From the NCBI GenBank assembly GCA_030671165.1, contig DAOVAG010000073.1, positions 1 to 5,294 of the forward strand: a stretch of 5,294 nucleotides of DNA, given 5' to 3'. This document shows, piece by piece, positions 1-5,195 of this stretch; positions within the stretch are counted from its first letter, which is position 1, and each line of letters opens with the position of its first letter. The notes below the pieces were generated by a model, which worked only from the letters and a program-made list of their open reading frames with translations, did no database searches and was not told where the DNA came from. The DNA is from Candidatus Bathyarchaeota archaeon (GTDB lineage: Archaea; Thermoproteota; Bathyarchaeia; RBG-16-48-13; GCA-020355125). A program made the translations under genes and the position numbers.

Positions 1-975
1 TACTCGATTTGAGGCGCCTATTACGATTATATTTCCTCTAGCTTCTAATCCGTCCATTAGTGCGAGGAGTTGTGCTACAACTCTTCGTTCTACCTCTCCT
101 GTAACATCTTCTCGTTTGGGGGCTATTGCGTCAAGTTCATCTATGAATATTATGCTTGGAGAGTTTTTCTGGGCTTTCTCGAATATTCCTCTAAGTCTTT
201 TCTCAGATTCACCGTAGAATTTACTCATGATCTCTGGCCCATTTATGGAGAAGAAGTTTGCTTCAGATTCAGTTGCAACGGCTCTGGCAAGTAGAGTCTT
301 TCCACAGCCAGGTGGACCTTTCAGTAATACTCCTTTAGGAGGTTCGATTCCTAAGCGCTGGAAAAGCTCAGGGTGTCTCAGAGGCAACTCGATCATTTCC
401 CTTGTCTTTCTAATCTCCTCGTGAAGTCCACCTATGTCTTCATAGGTTACTCTAGGAATTCCTCTCTTCTCAGCTGATGGTTCGCTTAGAACCTGTATAT
501 TAGTTGAGTTTGTAACTTTCACAATACCATGTGGTCTGGTCTTAACTATTGTAAAAGGGATAGCGCTTCCTAATATTACTACGAAAACTGAATTTCTCTC
601 AACTATGGGTGTTTCAATTAATCTACTCTTAACGAAATTTACAAAGTCTGAATCAACATTCAAACGCATATCAACTGGAGCCAATATCACATTTTGAGCT
701 TCTTTTACTTTACTCTTTTTTATAGTAACATACTCATTAAGTGTGACTTGTGCATTTTTTCTTAACAAACCGTCGATTCGTATGAGCTTCTTTCCCTGAT
801 CCTCTTGATAGGCAGGCCAAGCTATAGCAGCGGTTATTTTTTTGCCTTTAATCGCAATTATATCTCCTACCATTATTCCTAAACTATTCATTGTTTCCTC
901 ATCTATTCGGGCTTTACCGCGACCAGCATCTCGCTGTTTTGCTTCGACGACTTTTAATCGAAATTCATTTGACAT
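1..975 (-). CDS. CDC48/VAT-type AAA+ ATPase, N-terminal part (runs off left edge)
   Basis: This encodes the first 325 residues of an archaeal CDC48/VAT (p97-like) ATPase, a cytosolic hexameric unfoldase that uses ATP to pull substrates apart, commonly upstream of the proteasome. The reading frame is open from the ATG at 975 to base 1. Residues 1-90 are the double-psi barrel half of the CDC48 N-domain ([14 protein letters not shown] is typical), residues about 95-165 the second N subdomain, and the D1 AAA module begins near YEDIGG (178-183). D1 has Walker A GPPGCGKT (220-227), a pore-loop KFYGES (252-257), Walker B IIFIDE (275-280) and the sensor-1 Asn in ASNR (324). The D1 arginine finger and all of D2 lie outside the window; the usual family length is roughly 720-810 residues. 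GGGAGAA sits 6 nt upstream of the ATG as a good Shine-Dalgarno sequence. Nothing in the visible part looks damaged. Family identity is secure; which paralogue it is cannot be said. Confidence 0.96.
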   Translation of the reverse strand, partial: MSNEFRLKVVEAKQRDAGRGKARIDEETMNSLGIMVGDIIAIKGKKITAAIAWPAYQEDQGKKLIRIDGLLRKNAQVTLNEYVTIKKSKVKEAQNVILAPVDMRLNVDSDFVNFVKSRLIETPIVERNSVFVVILGSAIPFTIVKTRPHGIVKVTNSTNIQVLSEPSAEKRGIPRVTYEDIGGLHEEIRKTREMIELPLRHPELFQRLGIEPPKGVLLKGPPGCGKTLLARAVATESEANFFSINGPEIMSKFYGESEKRLRGIFEKAQKNSPSIIFIDELDAIAPKREDVTGEVERRVVAQLLALMDGLEARGNIIVIGASNRV

Positions 976-981
976 AAATTA

Positions 982-988
982 TTCTCCC
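982..988 (-). promoter_or_regulatory. Ribosome binding site of the CDC48 gene
   Basis: On the minus strand this reads GGGAGAA, a strong Shine-Dalgarno match, separated from the ATG at 975 by 6 nt. It supports ATG 975 as the true start, and it is the clearest ribosome binding site in the window. Confidence 0.7.
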
Positions 989-1062
989 AATAAACTTTTC
1001 TTGAAATATGACTAAATAATCCCTTAATTGTATAATCCTATAAAAAATTGTAGCAGAAGCGT

Positions 1063-1079
1063 CATATTTAAGCTTTCAA
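1063..1079 (-). promoter_or_regulatory. Candidate BRE/TATA promoter for CDC48
   Basis: Read on the minus strand, this is TTGAAAGCTTAAATATG: a purine-rich BRE-like stretch followed by CTTAAATATG, a close match to the archaeal TATA box. Transcription would start about 25 bp downstream, near 1040, giving a leader of roughly 65 nt that carries the Shine-Dalgarno sequence. This is inferred from consensus and spacing; other AT-rich boxes closer to the gene cannot be excluded. Confidence 0.5.
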
Positions 1080-1205
1080 ATATAATTAATTTTAATTCTT
1101 TCATTTCATTTTTTCAATCTTTTTACGGAAATAAGATATACTATATTGAACAGTATTCTTTTTGATTCATTCGCTATGTCTAGATATACATATTTTCACT
1201 AGTAC

Positions 1206-1220
1206 TTTCATTCAATGAAA
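1206..1220. repeat. Perfect 7-bp inverted repeat upstream of a TATA box
   Basis: TTTCATT, a single C, then AATGAAA form a perfect dyad ending two bases before the TATA-like box of the kinase-family gene. Its position, abutting the likely BRE, is where archaeal regulators that block or recruit TFB often bind, so it may be an operator. A single short palindrome in AT-rich DNA can also arise by chance. Confidence 0.35.
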
Positions 1221-1235
1221 AGTTTTATCTAAATA
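1218..1235 (+). promoter_or_regulatory. Candidate BRE/TATA promoter for the kinase-family gene
   Basis: AAAAG followed by TTTTATCTAAATA resembles an archaeal BRE plus TATA box. It ends 40 nt before the ATG at 1276, which predicts a short leader of about 15-20 nt. There is no strong Shine-Dalgarno sequence ahead of the ATG (only AGAAG directly adjacent), which agrees with a leaderless or short-leader transcript. It diverges from the CDC48 promoter in the same 300-bp gap. Confidence 0.45.
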
Positions 1236-1275
1236 CGCTCTGATTTATTAAACAACAGTTGGGATTTTCTAGAAG

Positions 1276-1926
1276 ATGACAAACATTCCCTTGAATTTAC
1301 TTTTTATAACGGGGCTCCTGTTTGCCTGGAACCTTACAATTCTTCATTTTGTATCCAAATGGATTTATGATTTTTTTAAGGAATATGAAAATATACCTGC
1401 TGAGTATATCAGTAGAAAGATCGTACATATTTTTAATGGCGGTATAACCGCCCTTTTAGTTCCAATATTCTATGAGGGTTATTACTGGATTGTAGTAGTT
1501 TCTGCTTTTCTATTTGCTGGTTATATCTCTTTCCATAGGATGTGGAGATTGATGTATTGGTTTCAGATTAAAGAGAATGCATACGAGGTTCATTTCGCTC
1601 TTATGTATGGAATAACTCTGATGATTGGCGTGGTGCTTGGAGATATCTGGATTGGTTTGATTCCAATACTTTTCATGTCTTTTGGTGATTCAGCCACAGG
1701 TCTTATTCGAGCTTTTACTCAACAGAGAAGAATTAAGTCATGGGATGGTACCGTTGCGATGATTGTAGTGTGTTCAATTATTGGATATTGGCAGCTTGGT
1801 TGGTATGGTGTTTTGGCAGGTATTGTTGTAAGTTTTATTGAAAAGATACCGAGAATCGATGATAATATAACCGTGCCAATTGCAACGTTAATCATTGTAT
1901 ATCTGAAAAAATTATTGATTCAATAG
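1276..1926 (+). CDS. Integral membrane dolichol/phytol/diacylglycerol kinase family protein
   Basis: A 216-residue polytopic membrane protein of the SEC59/DGK1/VTE5 superfamily. Characterised members use CTP to phosphorylate a lipid or isoprenoid alcohol (dolichol, phytol, diacylglycerol). Family signatures appear in the expected order: SRKIVHIFNGG (46-56), FGDSATGLIR (136-145), IKSWDGT (153-159, where the family usually has KS.EG[ST]) and EKIPRIDDNITVPI (189-202). Hydrophobic segments near 8-27, 52-66, 70-85, 106-135, 159-185 and 198-214 suggest six or so membrane spans. The length is at the short end, as in archaeal and plant phytol-kinase-like members. In an archaeon the substrate could be a polyprenol or geranylgeraniol for lipid or glycan-carrier recycling; the exact substrate is inference. 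One oddity is Asp in place of the usual Glu in the KS.EG motif. The gene is transcribed alone, divergent from CDC48. Confidence 0.8.
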   Translation: MTNIPLNLLFITGLLFAWNLTILHFVSKWIYDFFKEYENIPAEYISRKIVHIFNGGITALLVPIFYEGYYWIVVVSAFLFAGYISFHRMWRLMYWFQIKENAYEVHFALMYGITLMIGVVLGDIWIGLIPILFMSFGDSATGLIRAFTQQRRIKSWDGTVAMIVVCSIIGYWQLGWYGVLAGIVVSFIEKIPRIDDNITVPIATLIIVYLKKLLIQ

Positions 1927-1937
1927 ATCCATACAAT

Positions 1938-1953
1938 TCTTATTTTTATAAGA
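1938..1953 (+). terminator. Short hairpin with T-run after the kinase-family gene
   Basis: TCTTAT, loop TTTT, ATAAGA make a 6-bp hairpin 12 nt after the stop codon. Five consecutive T on the coding strand lie within it. Archaeal transcription usually ends at oligo-T, so this is a plausible terminator, but such motifs are common in AT-rich DNA. Confidence 0.3.
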
Positions 1954-2135
1954 TAAAAAAAACTGTAACTGAAATAATATTAATATAGTTTCATAATTCA
2001 ATTAAAAATTTTAGAGGTTTTACTTTATACTTAGATTTTGATGCGTACTAAAAAAAAGAGAGACTTTTACAGAAAACATTAACAATAATATTTAGAAAAC
2101 TGGAGAGAATCTAGGGAGTAATAGTATTCTAAAAA

Positions 2136-2301
2136 AGTGGGGTGATATTTTCGACATCGCGGTCTAAACTCCTCCTGGCTACCAAGATATATGCTTTCAT
2201 AGTGTATGGTACCAGAACTTCTCTTGATATGAATGAAAAAAGGGGCCGTTTGCTGGAGATGTCTCCAGAGGTCGTGGGTTCAAATCCAACCCAACCCACT
2301 A
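2136..2301 (+). tRNA. tRNA-like sequence, class II type; possibly degenerate or intron-containing
   Basis: The 3' part is strongly tRNA-like. GTGGG-TTCAAAT-CCAAC (2274-2290) is a T-arm containing a perfect archaeal/eukaryal B-box GGTTCAAATCC, with one stem mismatch (A where C is expected). It is preceded by a 7-bp variable-arm hairpin CTGGAGA/TCTCCAG (2253-2268), the hallmark of Leu or Ser tRNAs. Further helices can be drawn in cloverleaf order: AGTGGG (2136) with CCCACT (2295), GAT with ATC (2144-2158) and CGGTC (2160) with GGCCG (2244), leaving about 79 nt between 2165 and 2243 as an intron-like insert. However, the spacing between T-arm and acceptor is not canonical, the D-arm lacks GG, and no clear U33 plus anticodon can be assigned. 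It may be a real intron-bearing tRNA misread by eye, a decayed tRNA, or the 3' half left at an integration site. The 3' half is much better supported than the 5' half. Confidence 0.4.
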
Positions 2302-2369
2302 TTAATAAATTCGAGACATTTTGTCTTGTTTCAGTTTCCTTAAAACCGTTCCATACAGTACAGTCTACC

Positions 2370-2389
2370 TTTTTATTTTATAATAAAAA
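2370..2389 (+). terminator. U-rich 8-bp hairpin downstream of the tRNA-like sequence
   Basis: TTTTTATT, loop TTAT, AATAAAAA form a perfect 8-bp inverted repeat about 70 nt after the tRNA-like sequence, with five T at its left edge. It could end transcription from the tRNA-like locus. It consists entirely of A/T, so chance is a serious alternative. Confidence 0.22.
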
Positions 2390-2550
2390 AACTCATTATA
2401 AATCGTTAAAAAAAGCGTTTTTTGTCTATAAAAGGAGTGTGATGCTCCGTGAGATTCCTTATTAAAGATAGAGATACAAGTCTTTTATGAAAAGAGAATA
2501 GATTCTTACTCCGATTATGTTCTCCTTAAAACAGTCATTCATATTAAATA

Positions 2551-2571
2551 AACAATAAAAAGTCTATTGTT
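2551..2571. repeat. Inverted repeat AACAATA / TATTGTT
   Basis: AACAATA, a 7-nt loop AAAAGTC, and TATTGTT form a perfect 7-bp stem. The AACAAT core recurs at 2592 and 2603 and inverted at 2632, so this belongs to a cluster of the same motif in front of the split gene. It may be a set of regulator sites or a structured leader. Confidence 0.35.
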
Positions 2572-2587
2572 CTTGAGCTATATGTCG

Positions 2588-2640
2588 TTTTAACAATCTT
2601 TTAACAATAAATAACGTATTTTAATACATTAATTGTTAAA
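2588..2640. repeat. AACAAT repeat cluster with 9-bp inverted repeat, probable promoter area of the split gene
   Basis: TTTTAACAAT occurs twice in direct orientation (2588-2597 and about 2599-2608). The second copy pairs perfectly with ATTGTTAAA (2632-2640), giving a 9-bp inverted repeat. Between the arms lies GTATTTTAATAC, itself an inverted repeat (GTATT/AATAC) that also contains a TATA-like TTTTAATA. A promoter embedded in a palindrome about 80 bp before the ATG at 2718 would fit an autoregulated gene. This is inference from symmetry only. Confidence 0.35.
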
Positions 2641-2657
2641 TAATCTAAATTCCAGAA

Positions 2658-2987
2658 TTGATACTTCCCTTAATCATCTTCTCTTCTGATGACCTCAAAT
2701 TAGTCAGAAAGTCTGAAATGGCGTTTCTAAAGGAGACAGGGTTAAAGGAAGTATTAGAGGAGACATATATAGAATCTGTTAACATTACCGAAGAAGTCTT
2801 AGCAAACAGAACAATGGATGATAAAACGGTGAAGAAAATTGTCGAGAAACAATCCCCCCCGTATTTAGAAAAGAACTCTACAATTTCCTCCCTGAGAAGT
2901 TATATAACCTACGATCTGGAACTCTTATTAACCTCGCCACATTCAAAGTCTTCTTCTACATGTGCACGAAAAACATGTTTGGGATGA
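2658..2987 (+). CDS. N-terminal part of an unrecognised protein, broken by a -1 frameshift at C7
   Basis: I do not recognise this protein. The frame opens at a TTG (2658), but the ATG at 2718 (MAFLKETGLKEVLEET) is the likelier start because the charged, helix-rich sequence begins there. About 47 codons later, at TCCCCCCC (2853-2860), the frame changes character: upstream residues are typical of a soluble, Lys/Glu-rich protein, while downstream it becomes a Ser/Thr-rich tail (SSLRSYITYD, SPHSKSSST) as expected for out-of-frame reading. The -1 frame, in contrast, is open from 2825 and continues sensibly from the C-run into the next entry. The authentic product is therefore probably a joined protein of about 224 residues. 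No signal peptide, membrane segment or known motif is visible in this part. Confidence 0.5.
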   Translation: MILPLIIFSSDDLKLVRKSEMAFLKETGLKEVLEETYIESVNITEEVLANRTMDDKTVKKIVEKQSPPYLEKNSTISSLRSYITYDLELLLTSPHSKSSSTCARKTCLG

Positions 2988-3391
2988 TACCTGAACACGT
3001 AGGTTACGATTCACGATACGACACATACCATGGAACGAACGATAAAGATTTGAGCAGAAACATTATTGATATTAACAAGATCTACAACGCATTTTTTAAG
3101 GTCACCGGAATTGTGGAAGCTATAAATTCTCTGAGTCATAATATTGGAGCTAAATCTGGAAAGAAAAAGACAAAATTTCGATATAGATACGATGTCCGAG
3201 AAGGAGCAGGATTAATATATTATTATGATGACCCTTTGTGGTTAGATGCCTTTATCCATCAACAATGTGGAAAGGATCCAATTGAAACAGAACAACTTAA
3301 AGATGCAGCAAAAGTCTTTGGAGAATGTAGTACGCAATTACTTCAAATAGCGAGAACTCTTTCAAATCCACTAACAACAAAAAATATTTAG
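2960..3391 (+). CDS. C-terminal part of the same unrecognised protein (frame -1)
   Basis: The ATG at 2960 gives 143 residues, but the same frame is open back to 2825 and reads VFRKELYNFLPEKLYNL and then INLATFKVFFYM from the C-run to this Met, a natural protein sequence. The ATG is therefore probably internal, not a start. No Shine-Dalgarno sequence precedes it. The chain is hydrophilic, with a basic patch SGKKKTKFRYRYD, an aromatic stretch GLIYYYDDPLWLDAF, and a closing amphipathic helix (EQLKDAAKVF through LLQIARTL). Two Cys occur near the end (in QQCGKD and GECST), with no zinc-finger spacing. I cannot assign a family. It overlaps the preceding frame by 28 bases, and the gene ends with TAG. 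It may be a pseudogene, a programmed-frameshift product, or a sequencing artefact of the homopolymer. Confidence 0.55.
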   Translation: MCTKNMFGMIPEHVGYDSRYDTYHGTNDKDLSRNIIDINKIYNAFFKVTGIVEAINSLSHNIGAKSGKKKTKFRYRYDVREGAGLIYYYDDPLWLDAFIHQQCGKDPIETEQLKDAAKVFGECSTQLLQIARTLSNPLTTKNI

Positions 3392-3653
3392 TCGTGGATG
3401 TATCCATTGTATAACGTTATTCTTGTTTCGCTTTTGTATATGTGATCTTTTAATTTTCTAATTTATTATTTGTTGTATATACGTATTTAAATGGATGCGA
3501 TACAAACAAAGTTAACCGTTTTCTTCTAACACATCCCAACCTAAGCCAACAATACGAAGTGAAACCTTGAAAATAATTCTTCAACGAGTGCTACTGGTAT
3601 TTATCTAAGTTTTACATTGAATATTTTTTTGCGTATATTCTACATTCCTAAAT
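3392..3653. other. AT-rich intergenic stretch
   Basis: No reading frame or RNA gene is evident here. T-rich blocks just after the split gene (around 3420-3470) could terminate it. A TATA-like GTATTTAAATGG (about 3483-3493, plus strand) is followed by no gene, so it is either fortuitous or drives a short non-coding transcript toward the convergent FAH gene. Confidence 0.3.
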
Positions 3654-3676
3654 AAGATAGTGGCTTTCACTATTTT
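3654..3676. repeat. Hairpin overlapping the stop codon of the FAH-family gene
   Basis: AAGATAGTG, loop GCTTT, CACTATTTT form a 9-bp stem with one G-T pair, spanning the TAG stop of the minus-strand FAH gene. It sits where a 3'-end structure would, between two convergent genes. No oligo-T follows on the minus strand, so it is not a standard archaeal terminator; it may instead stabilise the 3' end. Confidence 0.35.
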
Positions 3677-4428
3677 TCCTCTTCAACCGGATTAGAAAGG
3701 ATGCCGATGCCCTCTATCTCCACCTCAACCACATCTCCGTTCTTTATCTGAGCTGGTCTACCGGAGGTACCTGTGAAGATCAGATCGTCGGGTTCTAAGG
3801 TCACCGTTTGGCTGATGAAACTTATCAGAGTAGGCACATCGAACAGTAGCTCAGAGGTGTTGCAGTGTTGCACCTCCTTCCCGTTTATTCGTACCACTAT
3901 GTTAAGTCGTGAACAGTCTATGTCTGTAACTATGAAAGGTCCGATGGGACCAAAGGTGTCGGTTGACTTGGCGCGCCACCATTGAATGTCACCGCTCTGC
4001 CACTCGCGGGCACTGACATCATTACCACAGGTATATCCTAGCACATAGTTCATCGCTTCTGCTTTGGATACTTTACCGCATCTACGTCCAATGACCACCA
4101 CCAGCTCCCCCTCCTCTTGAACCAGCCCTGCTCCACGTGGGAGAATGATAGGTTCATTAGATCCAATGATGCAGGAAGGGGTCTTAAAGAAGGGTTCAGG
4201 ATTGGTAGGTGGTTTCCTTATTTCGAGTATATGGCTCTTATAGTTGAGAGCCATAGCTAGAATCTTGGAGGGTGTAGAAGGGGCAACAAGTTTTACCTCC
4301 GATAGTGGGTAAATATTGTCAGTAAATATGATCTTGTTAAAAGGGGTACCCTTAATCTCTTTGATAATATCCTTTTCTATCACGCCGTAGGAAACGATGC
4401 CTTTGTCTAAATATCTAACAATTTTCAT
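3670..4428 (-). CDS. Fumarylacetoacetate hydrolase (FAH) family protein
   Basis: A soluble enzyme of the FAH superfamily, whose members hydrolyse or decarboxylate 2-oxo and 1,3-dicarbonyl acids (fumarylpyruvate, acylpyruvates, oxaloacetate, homoprotocatechuate products) with Mg2+ or Mn2+. Numbering from the upstream TTG at 4437, the metal-binding carboxylates are E109 and E111 in QEEGELVVVIG and D140 in GNDVSAREWQ; K157 lies in WRAKSTDTFGPIGP. Other family marks are KPPTNPEPFFKTPS (75-88), RINGKEVQ.CNTSELLF (183-199), the TGT turn (222-224) and the closing VEVEIEGIGILSNPV. At about 252 residues it is a complete, typical short FAHD1-like protein. The start could be TTG 4437, but ATG 4428 (MKIVRYLDKG) fits better, leaving AGGTTGAG as a possible ribosome binding site. 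It stands alone, with no catabolic neighbours to define the substrate. Sampled 60-base lines hold 29-30 G/C here against 21-22 in the kinase-like and split genes, which hints at different ancestry. Confidence 0.92.
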   Translation of the reverse strand: MKIVRYLDKGIVSYGVIEKDIIKEIKGTPFNKIIFTDNIYPLSEVKLVAPSTPSKILAMALNYKSHILEIRKPPTNPEPFFKTPSCIIGSNEPIILPRGAGLVQEEGELVVVIGRRCGKVSKAEAMNYVLGYTCGNDVSAREWQSGDIQWWRAKSTDTFGPIGPFIVTDIDCSRLNIVVRINGKEVQHCNTSELLFDVPTLISFISQTVTLEPDDLIFTGTSGRPAQIKNGDVVEVEIEGIGILSNPVEEEK

Positions 4429-4437
4429 TACACTCAA

Positions 4438-4700
4438 CCTTGTATGTTAAATATTATTCTTTTTATTTAAGGTCAAATTATTCATCTTTAACATATTATT
4501 GTTTACCGAGAATATTCTCATTGGCATGGTACAAACAAACCTTAAAAATTATTTCTAATTGATGAGAAACTAACTACAAATCGCATATTTCTCGTACAAC
4601 CAAGTCAATAAATAATTGTATCCATCATACTCCGACAGTACACTTGTTAAAAACTGTCAAATGTTTTTCTTCAAAGAAGAATATGTCTCTGTCTGAATTA
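4438..4700. other. Intergenic DNA between the FAH gene and the hexamer array
   Basis: Apart from the FAH promoter this stretch is AT-rich, with no coding frame or RNA gene that I can support. TACAAACAAA at 4530-4539 repeats a sequence found at 3501-3510 on the other side of the FAH gene, in the same orientation. Confidence 0.3.
4461..4472 (-). promoter_or_regulatory. Candidate TATA promoter for the FAH-family gene
   Basis: On the minus strand this reads CCTTAAATAAAA, a good archaeal TATA-like element. It is 33 nt from the ATG at 4428, so transcription would begin about 10 nt before the coding region. That short leader favours ATG 4428 over TTG 4437 as the start. Confidence 0.42.
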
Positions 4701-4705
4701 TTTTT

Positions 4706-4812
4706 TCTCCATCGATCTCTCATTTTCTCCATACAATTCTCTGAATCTCCATACTCTCCACGTCTTCCTCGGGGTTGCCGACAGGTTTCTCCATGGTTTC
4801 GTCGTTTCTCCA
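4706..4812. repeat. Left arm: six phased TCTCCA hexamers
   Basis: Exact TCTCCA occurs at 4706, 4726, 4746, 4755, 4788 and 4807. The steps are 20, 20, 9, 33 and 19 bp, mostly close to multiples of one helical turn. The arm is pyrimidine-rich on the plus strand. It has no acceptable coding frame and is more GC-rich than the flanks. The inverted hexamer recurs in the right arm at 4903-5107. Confidence 0.6.
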
Positions 4813-4815
4813 CTC

Positions 4816-4835
4816 ACACAGTGTGTCCATGGGAC
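4816..4835. repeat. Short palindromes in the spacer between the arms
   Basis: ACACA-G-TGTGT (4816-4826) and GTCC-ATG-GGAC (4825-4835) are two overlapping perfect inverted repeats directly after the left arm. They could cap a fold-back structure or be protein sites. Confidence 0.35.
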
Positions 4836-4902
4836 CATTTCAGCGTACCACGTCACCTATATGGAAAATTATTCCGTCAAGTTGTTAACATTAAACGAAT
4901 GG

Positions 4903-5107
4903 TGGAGTGGGGGAAGGGGCGGGGTGGATGGAGAAAAGGTGGAGAAATGGAGGATTTATGGAGAATTGTCTTATCCACGGAGACTCCGAGGAGAAACATG
5001 CTTCTATTTGGAGGATTAGGTGTGCACCTTGGAGATTCTGAGAGATAGTGAAGAGAACTGCAGAAGTTAAGGTAACGGTTACAGACTAAAAGTACGGTGA
5101 TTGGAGA
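4903..5107. repeat. Right arm: phased TGGAGA-type hexamers
   Basis: Exact TGGAGA occurs at 4929, 4940, 4959, 5030 and 5102. One-mismatch forms occur at 4903 (TGGAGT), 4948 and 5009 (TGGAGG), 4978 (CGGAGA) and 4989 (AGGAGA). From 4929 to 5030 the steps are 11, 8, 11, 19, 11, 20 and 21 bp. The arm is purine-rich and inverted relative to the left arm. GATGGAGAAAA (4927-4937) is a perfect 11-base complement of 4703-4713, and GAGAATTGT (4961-4969) complements ACAATTCTC in the left arm. Confidence 0.55.
4909..4927 (+). other. G-run cluster with G-quadruplex potential
   Basis: Runs of 5, 4 and 4 G are separated by AA and C and followed by T and GG. Three tracts of at least four G plus several GG tracts nearby could form a two-tetrad, or a bulged three-tetrad, quadruplex. 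A canonical fourth GGG tract is missing. Such G density stands out against the AT-rich surroundings. Confidence 0.4.
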
Positions 5108-5195
5108 GAATCTCTTTCTATACTCAAACTGCGTCCTTCTGAACAAGAGGTATACACAAAGCGGAGGATGTTCAGGTAACTCTTAGTTCACTTAA

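Noticed and set aside
70..424. Two plus-strand open frames
   Set aside because: They lie antisense inside the well-supported CDC48 gene and have no protein-like character.
2142..2465. 107-residue plus-strand open frame
   Set aside because: It runs across the tRNA-like sequence and the U-rich hairpin, with no composition or motif suggesting a protein.
2718..3391. Transposase with programmed frameshift
   Set aside because: The joined protein shows no DDE, DEDD or HUH motif and no terminal inverted repeats flank it, so only the frameshift itself is claimed.
3773..3985. 70-residue plus-strand frame
   Set aside because: It is antisense to the FAH-family gene; its openness comes from that gene's codon structure.
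4903..4950. Archaeal Orc1/Cdc6 origin recognition boxes
   Set aside because: The G-runs and TGGA recall ORB elements, but no full ORB or mini-ORB pattern can be read and no orc1/cdc6 gene is nearby.
4644..5048. 134-residue plus-strand frame
   Set aside because: It crosses both arms of the hexamer array. The residues are erratic (Trp/Gly/Arg-rich second half), and its openness is explained by the stop-poor C/T- and G/A-rich composition.
4706..5107. CRISPR array
   Set aside because: The repeated unit is only six bases, the spacers are irregular, and the copies switch orientation; there are no cas genes.
4625..5146. Two minus-strand frames (62 and 89 residues)
   Set aside because: They mirror the same repeat arms, with low-complexity translation and no convincing start region.
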